DNA from: Massospora cicadina
Lineage: Eukaryota; Entomophthoromycota; Entomophthoromycetes; Entomophthorales; Entomophthoraceae
NCBI GenBank assembly: GCA_022478985.1
Contig: JAKSZP010009321.1
Location: forward strand, 1-64,000
Length of the DNA stretch: 64,000 nt
Reading direction: 5' to 3'
The translations under genes were made by a program, and so were the position numbers. The notes below the pieces were generated by a model. It had not been told where the DNA came from and did no database searches. It saw nothing but the letters and a program-made list of their open reading frames with translations. Positions 23,646 to 37,647 of the stretch are shown here, piece after piece (position 1 is the stretch's first letter; each line of letters starts with the position of its first letter).

Positions 23646-25068
23646 TCAGGAGCAGTTGGGAGGACCCTCTGGTCCTATCCCACCGCGGCTCATTTTGGCC
23701 ATGCTCCACATCTGTACTCCAACTCTTTCACTGCCATTGTTGGTTCCCTTGATCTGACCCAATGATTCAAGGGAATTGCAGTTTTTTGCATTTGCATCAA
23801 CTTTTCCTGCACAGGTCTCATGTTGATTTGATGCAGGTTGTTGATTTGATTTTATATTTTTGAGGTTCAACTTTGTTGCATTGTGCACCGCATTTTCACC
23901 CAAATTGCGGTTTGCATTGTTCCTCAGTATTTGCATGACTGATGACGCTTTGTGGCTCAGTCTGGTTACTGTGAAAATTTTTGACCTGGGCATATTGTTC
24001 TGATTGGTTGGTTTGGTGAATATCTGAAATATCCTCCTGAATTTGTCCATGGTTAATGGCAGATTCCGCGTGTGCCGCCACTTCAGCCGCTGCTCTCTTG
24101 CAGGCTTTTTGTGCTGCTTTATGCTGTTTACTTATAACTAGGTCCACGATGGATTATAGTACATCTTCACCCCAGCGGAATGGGTGGTGGCCATCAGTCA
24201 TTTTGGCGAAGTTTTCATTATCTTCATTCATAGCTTCTTCACAAAAATCGGTTTCCATTAAGCCCTCTTTTACAGGGCATGCATGTTCCTTGTGGCCCAG
24301 TGAGCCACAGTGGTTGCAAATGGGTGGTGCGCGTTCTGGTGTAACTTGGAATGCAGCTGACTGGCCCCCATCTGCAAAGTGAAATTCTGCTGCACAGGGA
24401 ATTCTGGATAAATCCTCTTCCACTTCTGGGAAGGGGTTGATTACAGTGATAGCTTTGCCTGTGCACAGGTTGGGCATTTAGCAAAATTGCTGTAATTTGA
24501 GTTGTTGGATTTTTTCAGAGGCCACAAGACCTTTGCGGAGCTCCTCCTCAATTACCTTATGAGGAAGGTTGGTGGGGAGCAAGTCAAAGGAGATAAACAA
24601 AGTTTTTGCTTTGTTCCATCTGGTGCGCGCAGTGTGCACATTTTTTGCCCTCAGGGAGGGCAATTTCCATGCAGATTTTTGCTGCGGCATCAGCTTCATC
24701 AGCTGTTTTGAAACCAATATTGATCTAGCCACAGCCCATTTTGTTGGTGGCTATGTACACCGCATGAGGGAAAAGTGAGGGCTGTGCCTCACATGTTTTC
24801 TCCCACAGGGTCAGTGACTCATCCCCAAGGAAGAGTCTGATCCCATGTTCCACCTTTGACAAAGGTTGGTTGAATTGAATGTCATGTATTGCACGTGCTT
24901 TACAGTAATTACCATAAACCCAGATGGTGTCTGAGTTTGCAATTTCTTTGCAGATTGGGTTCCTGGTCCCTCTCCAGGGCGTTTCTTGCCCTTAGTTGCA
25001 CCATTTAGTGCACCACTTGCCACAACGCTCGCCCATGATGTATTATTTTTGTTATTAAAGTCGCCCAT
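23646..25068 (-). pseudogene. LINE L2 ORF1 with CCHC knuckle
   Basis: Starts at ATG 25,066-25,068 (MGDFNNKNNTSWASVVASG). The protein continues through several frames, with the block TADEADAAAKICMEIALPEG near 24,670 and MPNLCTGKAITVI at 24,477. A perfect CX2CX4HX4C knuckle (CNHCGSLGHKEHAC) sits near 24,287-24,331. The C-terminal part is Gln/Asn/Ala-rich. The protein would bind element RNA. At least three frame breaks or stops interrupt it. L4 at 58.7 kb has the same ORF1. Confidence 0.75.
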
Positions 25069-25153
25069 CTTTCCTGTGTGTGATTATCCAAATTTGCTGT
25101 TTAAATTGAATTGTAGTAACTAAAGTGATTGTTATGAGAAAGAAAAGCCAAGA

Positions 25154-25621
25154 AAAGTGAATTATTAGTATGTTTGTTTATAAGATACTATACATAATAT
25201 ATATACAATGAGTTTTACTTTTATATAGAAATAGTAAGGGGTCAAAAAGGATATATAGAGATAGTAATATTTAATAAAAGTAGGAAAAAGAGACACTTTT
25301 AAAAAATTTACTAATTTTTTTGGGGAAAAAACTGGTGATAAAGGTTTTTTGGTAAAAAAGAATCCTTCTTGAAATTTTTTTTGAGAAAAAAAGAACCTTC
25401 TTTAAAAAATCTCTAAAAGTATAAAATAATTGAGAAATTATGCCTCCTCAATAAAATCCTTTTTGAAGTCAGTGCCATATTTTAAACTAAATTATAGAAT
25501 TTTGCTCACAAATGTAAATTATATCTTATGTCTGGATTTAACCAAGTGTAAACTATAAGCAACTTAAAATATACAGTGATGAATGTATCTTATAAATGCC
25601 CTTTATAAGTTAGTAAAAATA
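25154..25621. mobile_element. Composite inverted-repeat element, middle part
   Basis: Continues directly from 19,919 once L2 is removed. 25,154-25,370 is the complement of 18,420-18,680, and 25,375-25,621 is the left half of a second foldback palindrome matching 18,105-18,330. A SINE insertion interrupts it at 25,622; it resumes at 40,958. Confidence 0.6.
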
Positions 25622-26158
25622 TTGCACCAATTCTCTACCACTGCCTCCCCGATGTCAAGACTGGGCTCCCAAGGCCCAGTCTGCCACTGGCTCTACACCA
25701 CTCACCCCCACATGTGGCTGTACCAACTCTGATTGGTCCTGTCCAAATGGATGGCCTTGCCAGGCACACCATGCCAAGGTGCAGTACACCGGCCTCTGTC
25801 ACCTCAGACCCCAGGCAGAGGTGCCCCCAAAACCTCTTTCCACTCTCAGGGTCAATGAGTCAAGGTGTGGCTAACTGGCCTCTGTCACCTCAGGCCACTC
25901 TGGCTCCGCACTAGCCAGGGCAAGACCTCCCCAAAAGGAGCCCAGCACATCCACCCCCTTTCCCTGAAGCACCGCCATCTGCTGGCCAACAACTCACATT
26001 ATATAATTATAATTTAAATAAAATGAATTAGCAAAAAGCGACCATCATTGGAAGAAGTGAACTCAGAGTTAGAATAAGAATTAAAAAGTGAGGTCCCATT
26101 GGGTCTTGAACTCACTTTGAAATACTTCCAAAAAAGGCTAGAAGAATTTTGGGTAATT

Positions 26159-28793
26159 GTAACGGGTGTGTATGTCTCATTTGTTACATTCTGACTTAGA
26201 TTCAGATTTTCTGAATCTGAGTCAGAGTGATTTTAAGATGTTTTTTGAATCGTTTTAAAAATTAAAAATGATTTTTGGTTTGGTCATTTTGGGCGCTGGG
26301 TTGTGCCTCACCTGAGTTGTAGATTAGGCTTGTGTGAGCCTAATCAATAGCTCAGGTGAGGCCCCCAAAGCACTGCCTTTATAAAGCGCGCCTGGATATT
26401 CCTATGTTGAACAGGCTCTCTCCAGTATGTAACAAATGAATTTGGCAAAAGAAGCCAAGTTGCAGTTTATATAGCTGAGACTACACAAGAGAGAAACTTT
26501 CTGCTATGTGCATTGAGGCCATGATCAGTTATTAAACCATGTAGGATAGTAGCCAGAATGCTGGTTGACAATAGTGCAATTTGTCCCGTTGACAAGGAAT
26601 AGAGAGAAGCTAAAGCCTGTGCCAACTCACTATCATCATACATGTTGAATCCTGTCATACAATAAGAATATAAAAAAAATAAACTCAAACTTCTAGTTTA
26701 TTTGTCTGCAGGATTGAGAAAACAAAGTTAGAGAATCTAACTTGATTTCCTGTATTGTATGTGCTGGAGAATGCTAGGCACTCTCATGGTTTAAAAAATT
26801 AAAAAAATGCCTTGTTCAAAACCTGAGCTTAAATTAGTACTAATGGGGTTTTGAACTTGAAAGTTTCCAAATTTTGGCCTGCTTATGAGATCCAAACTCC
26901 AGATTCCGACTATCGGACTTAAATGTATAATCAGAATTATTATTTATATCATATTTCCAGACTGAACCATCTTGAATTTAATTAAATCTCATGGCTGAAC
27001 TTTGGAACTCCTTCTCCATACTCTATTGGTAGCCCTAAAGGTAAGGACCATATGGCAGTCAGGTAGGACCTTGACCGTTACAATTCTGAAGTTCACTTCA
27101 GAATTTTCACCCTAGCATGTCCCTTTCCTGGTGAGCATTGTCAGTTGCTCCCCAGATGAGCTCTGGTCAGCGGGTCATTTTATCATTAGAATAAAATAAA
27201 GGTTGTTTTGGGGTTTGTATACCTTGCTTACCTGTTGGTCTTTTCCCTCGACAAGGAGTTTTTCATGTAGATTGGTTTTGGACCAATCCTCCTAGAGGAT
27301 TTGGCATAACCAACCAATAGTAGGTGAATGTTTGGCTGCTTGTTGGTGCCCCAAACCTCTCCCTACTCAGTTAGGCTGCTTTGGTTGACTGTTGGTGTAC
27401 CAAAGTATTGTTCAATCATACAGCAGTCAGAACTGGGGTTTTTCCATCTGTAACATTATTCTGAAGTCATTGTGCACTGCATGCTGCCAATCCCCAGTTT
27501 GGTCAACCTCAGTGGTCACTTGGTCCCAGTTGTTGAGGAACCAGCACTGGTGGGAGCTTTTGACTGATGGCCAACTCTGGATCTGAAGTGACCATCAGTT
27601 TAATTTTCTGGTGGGCCCTCCCACCCACCAGGGATTTATTGCACTGAGGGGACCTGCCCCAGCAGGGCTCCCTCACCCACAGATGGTCCACCCAGAAAGG
27701 GGTCAGACATCCAGCTGCGCTGCACCATGCACCCCTCTCACGTTTTCTTGGTGAAAGCACCTTCCTGGTCAGGATGGGAAGACCATCGTCAACAGGAGCT
27801 TGGGAGGGGGCACAATGCAGCCAAGTGCTGGGCATGCGGTCTTGGGCTGGGGCCATTCAGCCACACTGTACTGTGCATCCCTCTCACATTTTCTTGGCAA
27901 AAGTGCCTTCCCAGTCAGGATGGGAAGACCATCACCAACGGGAACCTGGGAGGGGGTGCAACACAGCCATGTGCTGAGCGTCCATCCTTGTGCCAGGTGG
28001 GCTGATTCTGGCAGCTCAGTCCCAATTTGCTCTTGCCATTTATCATTTCCTTGAGGGGCCTGGAGTTTATCCAGGATTATTTTCCTGGGGCTCAAGGTAA
28101 CTCACCCCAGGAAGCCCTCATTGTGGCGGCCTTCCGCTGTGGGCCTCTCTTCAGGGAGGGGTCCTCCTTTAGTGGATAGTGATGTAATGGATGAGTTTGT
28201 CTTATTAATTATATTCTAACTTGGATTCTGATTTTCTGAATCTGAGTTAGAGCGGTTTTTTTATGTTTTTGATTCATTTTAAAAATAAAAAATGATTTTT
28301 GGTTTGGTCATTTTGGGTGTTGGGTTGTGCCTTACCCAAGTTGTAGATTAGGCTTGTGTGAGCCTAATCAATAGCTCAGGTAAGGCCCCTGAATCGCTGC
28401 TTTTATAAGGTGCGCCTGGCCATTCTGAAGTTCACTTTGGAATTTTCACCCTAGCATGTCCCTTTCCTGGGGAGCATTGTCAGTTGCTCCCCAGATGAGC
28501 TCTGGTTGGCGGGTCATTTTATCATCCAGAATAAAATAAAGGTTGTTTTGGGGTTCACATACCTCACTTACCTGTTAGTTTTTTCCCTCATCAAGGAGTT
28601 TTTGTGTAAGTTGGTTTTGGATCAATCCCCCAGAGGATTTGGCATAACCAACCAATAGTAGGTGAATGTTTGGCTGCTTGTCGGTGCCCCAAACCTCTCC
28701 CTACTTGGTTAGACTGCTTCAGTTGACTGTCGGTGCACCAAAGTATTGTTCAATTATATGGCAGTCAGAACTGGGGTTTATCCATCTGTAACA
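26159..28793 (+). mobile_element. T1: non-autonomous LTR element inside R LTR (a)
   Basis: Perfect 5-bp TSD GTAAT at 26,154-26,158 and 28,794-28,798. R copies at 29,885 and 40,485 show the empty site. LTRs: 26,159-27,455, carrying a 0.69-kb insertion, and 28,183-28,793 (611 bp). The internal region of 727 bp has no gag or pol. It contains two tandem units of about 145 bp (27,725-28,000; GTCAGGATGGGAAGACCATC recurs) also present in T2 at 59.5-61.4 kb. Each LTR holds a perfect hairpin, GATTAGGCT..AGCCTAATC (26,324-26,347). The open frames in the internal region read Pro/Gly/Trp-rich and are not recognised. Confidence 0.75.
26404..27088. mobile_element. 0.69-kb insertion in the 5' LTR of T1
   Basis: Comparison with the 3' LTR shows extra sequence between GCGCGCCTGG and TTCTGAAGTTCACTT. 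It starts near TGTTGAACAGG and ends near CCGTTACA, so it may be a solo LTR, with ATTC-like short flanks. Boundaries are good to a few bases. The minus open frame 26,467-26,688 inside it is not recognised. Confidence 0.5.
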
Positions 28794-31700
28794 GTAATGA
28801 GGGGCGCAGAAGCCTCCAGAATTGATAGCATCCAGACAACTCAGCGGAGAAATGGAGGGGAACCTCAGAATGAACAACCAATCAAATAAAATGATTTATT
28901 TAAATTTTATTCCATTATTGACCCAAAATATAAAAATCCTACTCAGAATAATGGAATTGCAACTATTGACATACATGAATCTCATAATTCCCAACTCTAT
29001 GGGATTTATGTGTGATTACAATTGTTACACTACCGTTTCCTAAAAAAGACATCCCAGCAGACTCAGACCTGAATCAGCAAGGCAGGCGTGCAGCAACCAA
29101 CAACTTTTTTGACAGGGGACCTTTTTTGCAAGCAGCTTGGGGTATTGACTGAAAATCCAGAACCTCCAGATCAAATCAACGGGTTCTCTGGAGGTCTCCT
29201 GGTGGGCACAAGAGGCCATCAACCGCCAGCAGTCCAGCCCACCCCCAAGCTTCTCATCTCCTTTTTGGAAGGCCCCACAAACCAACGAAAGGGACCAATG
29301 GCATGTGGCAATGCTTGAGAAATCAACCACGGCCATCTTGCAGGCTGCCTGAAAGCACAGCCTGCCAAGGTAAGGTGACTTTAAAATTATATCAAGACTG
29401 GGCTCCTAAGGCCCAGTCCGCCACTGGCCCTACACCACTCACCCCCATATTTGACCATACCAACTCTGATTGGTCCTGTCCAAATGGATGGCCTTGCTGG
29501 GCACACCATGCTGAGGTGCGGTGCACCAGCCTCTGTCACCTCGGACCCCAGGCAGAGGTGCCCCTATACCTCTATCTACTCATGAGGTCAATGGGCTGAG
29601 GTGCGGCTAACCGGCCTCTGTCACCTCAGGCCACTCTAGCTCCACACTAGCCAGGGCAAGACCTCTCCAAAAGGAGCCTGGCGCATCCACCCCCTTTCCC
29701 TGAAGCACCGCCATCTGCTGTCCAACAACTCACATTAAATAAATTTTAACTTAAATAAAATGAATTATCAAAGAGCAGCCTTTATTAGGAGAAGTGAACT
29801 CAAAGTTGGAATAGAATTCCAAAGTGAGGGCCCATTGGGGCTTGAACTTGCTTTGAAATACTTCCAAAAAAGGCTAAAAGAATTGTGGGTAATGAGGGGC
29901 ACAAAAGCCTTAGAATTGATGGCATCCAGGCAACTCAGCGGAGAAATGGAGAGGAACCTCAGAATGAACAACCAATTAAATGAAACAATTTATTTTAAAT
30001 TTTATTTCATTATTGACCTGAATAGGAAAAACCTACTCAGAATAACGGAATTGCAACTATTGACACACATGAATCTCATAATTCCCAACCTTATGGATTC
30101 ATGTGCGATTGCAATTGTTACACTACCCTTTTCTAAAAAAATACCAGTGGACGTGGACCTTAACTGGAAAGGCAGGCGTGCAGCAACCAATGACTTTTTT
30201 GACAGGGGACCTTTTTGTGAGCAGCTTGGGTATTGACCAAAAAATAAGAGCCCCCAGATCAAATCAAAGGGTTCTCTGGAGGTCTCCTGATGGGCACAAG
30301 ATGCCATCAACCACCAGAAGTCCAGCCCACCCCCCAAGCTTCTCATCTCCTTCATTGGAAGGCCCCACAAACCAATGAAAGGGACCAATGGCATGTGGTG
30401 ATGCTTGGGACATTGACTGTGGCCATCTTGTGGGCTTCCTGGAAGCACAGCCTACCAAGGTAAGGTGACTTTGGAATTATGTCAAGACTGGGCTCTTAAG
30501 GCCCAGTCTGCCACTGGCCCTACACCACTCACCCCCATATGTGGCTGTACCAACTCTGATTGGTCCTGTCCAAATAGATGGCCTTGCCAGACACACTGTG
30601 CCAAGGTGCAGTGCACTGGCCTCTGTTGCCTCAGACCCCAGGTAGAGGTGCCCCCAAAACCTCTATCCACTCTTGGGGTTAATGGGCCAAAGTGCAGCTA
30701 ACCAGCTGTTGGGATTTTTGCCCATATTCCCAGCCTGCTAGATTACCTGGTGTTGCTAGGGGAAAATTCCCTGAGGCGAAGTGAATCAGAAATTGGTTGA
30801 CCTGAGTTTCAGAGGAACTATATTTGGAGGATTTTGAGATATTCACCTGGTTGTATCCATCAGGGATCAATCCAGATGAATACCCAAGATCTCATCGGGT
30901 GGAGTAGCCAATGAAATGGGGGCATCTGATAGTGATTAACTATCAGGTGTACCAATTAAGATTGGTCAGGTTTCATCACTAACTAATCAGGAATGAATAG
31001 TGAGTTTCTGAGGTGAGTGATGCCACCTGCAACTAGCGAGTCAATTGGTTGGTATAGTGACCTGCCATAAAGGTTAATAAGTCCCACAACTTAAGCAGGT
31101 TGCTAGCCAATTATGGTTGGTTCTCTTGGATCAAGAGGAAAATGTTAGGAACACATTTTCTGACTCTTTCCATTTGAGGTCTTGAGGATGTCCAACAATA
31201 GAATCCTAGCCAGAATGGGGAAGAACATTGCTGCTGAGATGAGGAAGGGTAATTCAATGGCAACAGCTGCCATTTCATCAAAGAGATGTCAACTGAGGGT
31301 TATACAGCTGAATCCCCTACTATATAATTTCCTAGGATTTACTATAGTAAAAAACCATCATATAGAAAAACATTATTATCTACAGTAATATTGTCAATTT
31401 AGTGTATAATTAGACTATCAGCTTCTATTGTGACGTTCCATCTCAAAGATATTATTGCAGAAGGCAATAATTGGAAGACTCTCAGAGAGAAGAGTAAAGA
31501 TCTGAGCGGGGATCTAGAGACAAAGGAACCACAATCAGGGATAGCTGCCAACTGTGTGTTGGGCTGAAAGAGACTGTCACTGGGGTATCTTGATGAAGAT
31601 TGGGTGGACATGAATATAGGGAACAAATCCCTACAAGTACAACATACAGAGTATTTAATTGGAAGTACTAGCCAAAGCGTTGGGCCTAATAATAGTTCAA

Positions 31701-31847
31701 ACTCAACTACGAATAATAGTCTCCATACTATTAACAATTAATACATTCTATACAACGTGACAAAGTGCATGAGAAAATCAACCTGTGCAGTAAAAAGGTT
31801 ACCGGGTTGATAGTTGATAAGCAACCATTAGAGTAAATTTTTACAAG

Positions 31848-31866
31848 TTGGTGCTCACTACAGGGG
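31848..31866 (+). promoter_or_regulatory. Putative primer-binding site of gypsy A
   Basis: Directly after the left LTR: TTGGTGCTCACTACAGGG. Gypsy B has TTGGGTGCTCACTACATAGGG at the same place (45,483). The TGG start fits pairing with a tRNA 3' CCA end; I cannot name the tRNA. Confidence 0.5.
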
Positions 31867-31899
31867 TAGTTGAGTAAAGATGCTATAATATTGTTATAT

Positions 31900-34800
31900 A
31901 AAGAAGAAATGCGCAAGCTGTGGATTGTATATAGCCACTGTGAATCAGAATGCCTTAAACTCAGTGGATCATTGGGAGCTTGCAGCCTTGGAAGAATGAG
32001 TCACCAAGATGGAGGAAGGAGTAGAAAGTGTAGCCAACTTTGGGAATGAGTTACTCAGCAAAGTAAACTTGTTGAAGAAGAAAGAAGGAGACCTCATTCA
32101 AGAGGTCCTATTCCTGAAAATGGAGTGAGAAGTGGATTGCATTAATTTAAGAAAGTTTGATGCAGATATTGAGAAATTGATAAAAAAAGTGGAGGACTTA
32201 AAAAGCTCATAGATGTGCTTGTGAGCCTGATATGGCCAGCAAAGCTGAAAAGAGAAGTTCCTCACATGATACTTGGGTAAGTTGAATACCCTGAGAAATA
32301 TGCCACCCGCCTTAAATGCCAATTCAGAGATGACGCCTGAAGTCACTCCACAAGTTAGCCAAGTAGCTAAACCAAGAGAATCAGCCCAAAATGACTTGGA
32401 GGAATTTAGAGAAACACCAAAACTGCCAACATTCCATCGGGATAACGCCCCAGCATTTTTCTGACTGTTTGACATGACTATGAATAAATACAGGGATCGT
32501 CAAAAGACATTGATGGTCATGAACTGCCTGGACACAAACTGTCAGAACCTAGTGTTACCCCACTTGGAGGGGGACAGCTAGTCGTATGCCAAGGTGAAGG
32601 TGGCCATCATGATGGAGTTCAGGAGTCTAACCCGCATGTCAAAATGCAAGCAAAAATTTATGGAAATTTAATTCCATAAAGATGAGTCTCTTGCTAGCTT
32701 TGTGGATCAATTTTACCAGGAGTTTCAGATCCTGGCTGGAGAGAAAGTGTTAGATGACTTTGATGCTAGAATCACTTTGCAAATGGCTTTTGGCCCTATT
32801 GCAATTTGCATCATATGATGTCTTCTGTATTTGTGACTGAGATAACTACCTCACAAATGGTAGACAACCTGTAGATTTTGGGAGCGACGTTCAATGCCCC
32901 AAATAGAAGCTTCAAGTCTAATCTGGTCCAAAATCTGAATCTCACAAAGGGAAGCAAAGTAGCAATGAAGACTTTTAACCAAACTGTGCCAGGAAATAAG
33001 CCCAAAGAATTCAGATGGTTAAGCAAGAAAGAGAAGGTCTGCTTTCAGTGTGGCGGGAAAGGACATTTCGCCGCACACTGCAAAAAGCTGAAGGATCAGA
33101 TTAACGTGGTCCAGGCCAAGGAGACAGCAGTTGCCAAAGATTTGGGAAAAGGGCCTGCTGTCTAGACAAGGAACAGTATAGGGCAGCGAAGAAACCTGTT
33201 TCTCCCAATATTATGAATGAGGAAATAGACATTAATGATCTGTTCATAGATGACGAGCAGGATTAGCTATACCAAGTGGTCAACATGGATGTGAATGCTG
33301 TGACCAGAGCCAGGGCAAATAAGATTGACCCTGAGATAATTCAGGAAGTTGCCCGGCCATATGCCCGACAACTGGTGGAGAAGATTCAAACTGCCAAAAA
33401 TCCTGATGAGTTATCAGACATCCATTTAGATGAGGCCAATCTGTCAATCCCCTTGACGCGATAAAGGAATTGTTTCCTAAATTATTGGCACAGATTATTC
33501 ATACCCTAGATTCAGCTAATAATGCCACCATTCACTCAGTAAATACTATATTACAATACTATAAGTGTACATATATAGATATTCAGGAGAATTGAGTGAG
33601 GGTGAGGGCAATTGTTGACAGTGGAGTGCCCATCAATATTGTGTCAACCAAGCTGGTGAAGAGGATGAAGATCTCCCCAGACTTGGAACACAAGAGAGAA
33701 TATGGAACAGCTGGGCTGAACACCACCGTTTCCTGTGGAGCATATAGTGTGCTGCCATTACAATTCAGGTTGTTGGTGGTATCTGCACCAGCGATAGTTT
33801 TGGCAAACAAAAACTATGATATCCTGATTGGAATGGAGTTCCTATGGAAGTATGGATTAAATGTAACTTTGAGGATAATATGTTGATCATCCTGGGTCAG
33901 ATGTTACCATTGGTATACCAGAAGGACAGTGAAGCTCCATTGAATTGGAGAAACAACTTCATTAATCTAATATACAATGATGGCATTGTTCTGATTTGAT
34001 ACCAATTTTTTGGTAGGAAGTGACAAGAGATGCCGGCAGAAATCCTAGAAACTGGGGAATTCCATTAAGGATCAAGAAGGAAAGGATCATACCGGCCAGA
34101 TCACAGATAATAAGTTGCACAGGGTTGACTTTGGAGATTCTGGAGCTGTTGTATGGAGAAGTCAGAAGCTCCTGGAAGAAGTCCAGAGTGGAGCCATGGG
34201 TGGCTCCTGGGATAATAATGCCAGGCCATGAAGAAAAATGAGTTCTCCTGGCGAATTTGAGCAAAAAACCAATGAAGATCAAGAGGAATCAAATCATTGC
34301 GTTTATTCATTTGATCCCAATGGCAAAATTGAGACAATTCCACGATTTTGGGTCTCTTGATGAAATGGGATTACTGGCTGGGGTGGCCAAAAGCATCAAC
34401 CTATTAGTTGATCGAGAGCAGCTCACTGATCTGCCAGAAGGGCAGAAGGAGGAGGTGCTCAAATTATTTGAAAAATATTGGGAAGTGTTTTCTCAGGATG
34501 ACCATGATTTGGGGTGCACATGAGATGTGATTTACAAAGTTGACACTGGGGAAAATCTACTGATAAGGATGAGACCAATTTGAAGATTGAAAGCTGCCAA
34601 AGCAGTAGTGGAGGATGAGATCAGCAAACTAGTGAAGCATGGACTTCTAGTTCTGTTGTCAAGTCCCTGGGCAAGCCTGATTTTGATCGTAAAGAAGGAT
34701 GGATTGAACCAGGAAGTGATTGACTATCAGAGGCTGAATAAAATTATGAAGAAGGATTCATATCCCCTACCAAGGATTGACAATGTGCTGGATCATTTAG

Positions 34801-37040
34801 GAGAAGCAAAGTATTTCTCCATGATGGATCTAATCTTGGGATACTGGCAGATCAACTTGCTAGAAGAAGACCAAGAAAAATGCGCAATTATTACTGCGCA
34901 GGGGTTATACCAGCCGATGAGGATGCCCCAGGGTCTCTGCAATGTGCCCATGACGTTCCAGAGGGCCATGGAAGCGATATTAAGTGACCTGAAGTTGTTG
35001 TGCATCCTGATATATCTGGACAATATCAATGTGTTTAGTAGAACGTTTACTGATCACCTGTACCACTCAGAAGAAGTTTTTAAGAGACTGTCCGTGGCTA
35101 ACCTGAAGATCAAGCCAAGGAAGTGCCACTTCTTCAAGAAAGAGTTAAAATACTTGGGATTTGTGATTAACGCAAATGGATTGCAGCCGCAAACCCAGAA
35201 GATAGAAGCTATAGAGCGTATGGCTGTACCAAAGAGTGTCCAAGACATCCAAGTATTCCTTGGGATGGTCAGATACTATATAAGATTTATTTGGGACTTC
35301 AACCAAATAGCTGAGCCTTTATTTCATTTATTAAAGGATTAGAAAAAAGGATTTGTATGGAATGAAGAGGCCCAGGACTCCTTCAATAAGTTATGCCAGT
35401 ATTTGATGGATTCACTGATTCTGAAATATCCATATTTTGATCGGGAGTTTATCATTCAAACTGATGCTTCATTGATGGCAATTGGCACCATACTGAACCA
35501 AGTAGAAAAACTTGGGGACGAGCATCTGGTGGTGTATGTGAGCCAGACACTCTCAGCTGCTGAGAGGAACTACACTGTAACTGAGAAAGAATGCCTTGAA
35601 GTCATATATGCATGCAAGCAGTTTTGGGTGTATGTCCACAGAATGCACTTTAAGGTGGTGACAGACCACTCTTTGCTGTGTTGGCTGCACAATCTAAGAG
35701 AACCAGAAGGATGACTGGCCTGATGGGCACTTAAGCTTCAGGCACATGATTATGAGATAGTCCACCGAGTGGGGGCTTCTCACCAGAACGCAGATGGCTT
35801 ATTGCAGTTACCAATGGTCCATCTGGTATACCCGCAGGCAGATGAGCTATTCCAGAGAATGGTAGAAGGAAAGATTGAGGATGAGCCTTGAGAAATCCAA
35901 GGTGTGCTTCAAAAAGTGATGGAAAACACCGAGACTATGGATGGACAAGTATTCAAGATGATCAATGGGAAGCGGCTATTATTCCCAAAACTGTTGGAAA
36001 GAGCTGTGATAGTACAAGTGGCTCACAAGGTTGTTGGTCACGGAGGCCTGAGGAAAACAACTGACCATATTTACCAGTAATATTACTGGGAATCAATTGA
36101 CTATGATGTCGAGGATCATCTGGCTTGCTGTGTGGAATGCCAACTGCATAAACCACACAAGAACACAACTGGGTACTGACTAGTCCACCCTGGATTCGCC
36201 TGGCACATGGTGTCCATTGACATTATGGGACTGTTGGCGATGAGCACAGGGGGAGTCAAGTACATTATAGTAGCCATTGACCATCTGACAAGATGGGTCA
36301 AAACAAAAGCCCTAACCAGAGTTGATGCTACCAGTACTGTGAGCTTCATCCTAGATCAAGTAGTATACTGGCATGGATGTCTGCAAGTCCTATTGAGCGA
36401 CAATTAGACCAACTTCACATCTCATATGATCCTAAGGCTAAATGAAATAATGGGGATCCAAGGAATTGTGTCAGTACCATACCAACAAGAGACAAACAGA
36501 CCGGTAGAATGGGTCAATATGATGCTGGCTGTGACGCTGAGGAAGCTAGTCACAGGGAGAACTTCTGTGTGGGGAATGTACCTGAGTTTGGTGACATTTG
36601 CCTACAACATTAGTCATCATATGATGACAGGAAAGACACCATTTGAATTACTATATGGAAGAAAGGCCGTGTTGTCGCCAATTTTATATTTGGTAGTGGA
36701 ACCTAAGTTAGGGATGAGTACCAAGCAATACTTGAACCGACTGACAAGTATCCTGATCAATATGCAATCACAAGCATTTGACACAACCTTGAAGAAAAGG
36801 ATATGAGTGAAATCAATGGATGACAAGAACTGACCGGCATTAGAAGAATATCAAATAGGGGAAGGAGTCACCTATTACAATATGCATGGTTTTTGGGCAA
36901 AGAAACAAATTAAATGCATTGTGATCAGGCCCATTTGAAGTAATCACCAAGATGGCAACTGATGCTTACTCCATCAAGAATCTCTTGGATGGAAGAGTTG
37001 TAAATCAAGTCCATGTTAAGTATCTAAAGCGTTGGATTGA
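31900..37040 (+). pseudogene. Gypsy A gag-pol (decayed)
   Basis: Gag ends with a perfect CX2CX4HX4C knuckle (CFQCGGKGHFAAHC) at 33,040-33,081. Aspartic protease: VDSGVPINIVS near 33,614-33,645. Reverse transcriptase, open 34,587-35,342: FSMMDLILGYWQI, then YLDN at 35,013-35,024, where the second catalytic Asp is Asn. RNase H: TDASLMAIG near 35,460. Integrase: zinc-binding H-H-C-C (VVGHGGLRKTTDHIYQ .. CCVECQ) at about 36,010-36,150, then SIDIMGL near 36,213 and LLSDN near 36,395. The C-terminal VHVKYLKRWI is near 37,010-37,040. Intact, the polyprotein would make virus-like particles, copy the RNA and integrate DNA. At least ten stops interrupt it. Confidence 0.85.
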
Positions 37041-37647
37041 GGAAAAAAATAAAAAAGTTTCCAAAGGACCAATGAACCATTAAGTTGGACATGTCCTGAT
37101 GATTAGGTAAAGTCCAAAAAAAGGACCTCTGAACCATGGAAAACTGGTAGGTTTAAGTACCCAGGACCCAGTTTGGGAAAAAAGATGGACCACTGAACTG
37201 AAACAAGGTCAAGTCCCATAGGAAAAAAGAAGAATAAAGATAAAAAAATTGATAAAAGATATTGGGAAAATTTTTTTAGAATGAATAGATAAAAAAGCTG
37301 ATATATTTTTAGAATTTTTATTTTTATTGATCGTCCTCAGTACAGGGATGATTCTGCCTATGTCACCTCTTGGGGGAGGGAGGATGGATTGCAGTAGGAA
37401 GAAACAGCCTGTCAAAATTGATATGCAATCGGACACTTGCAAGGGCAAGACCTACACAAAACCACATTTGTTGAGTGGATGCTAAGCCCTGAGAAAAAGT
37501 GACTAGGGGAAGGGAAATTGAAATGTCAGAAGATGCCAATCATGAAACCCCCTGGGGGGGAAAGCAGCAATAAAGAAAGAGGAAATTGGAAAATAACCCC
37601 AAGTAATCCTGATATGGCACTGGAGCCAGAAGATTTGTCTTGAGCGC

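Larger units (their letters stand above)
19920..25153 (-). mobile_element. Full-length LINE L2 (Tad1-like) with 13-bp TSDs
   Basis: AAAGTGAATTATT at 19,907-19,919 is repeated at 25,154-25,166, and the sequence outside it is one uninterrupted repeat arm, so this is a clean 5.2-kb insertion. On the minus strand it has a short 5' UTR, ORF1 from 25,068, ORF2 to 20,071, and a 3' tail GGTAATGTCTGTCCCCTGG..CAGCTTACC ending in TTTAATAAAA. It is the best-preserved LINE here. The tail is shared with the SINEs at 44,939 and 63,471. Confidence 0.9.

Noticed and set aside
26467..26688. 73-codon minus frame with hydrophobic stretch
   Set aside because: Lies inside an LTR-like insertion, no homology recognised.
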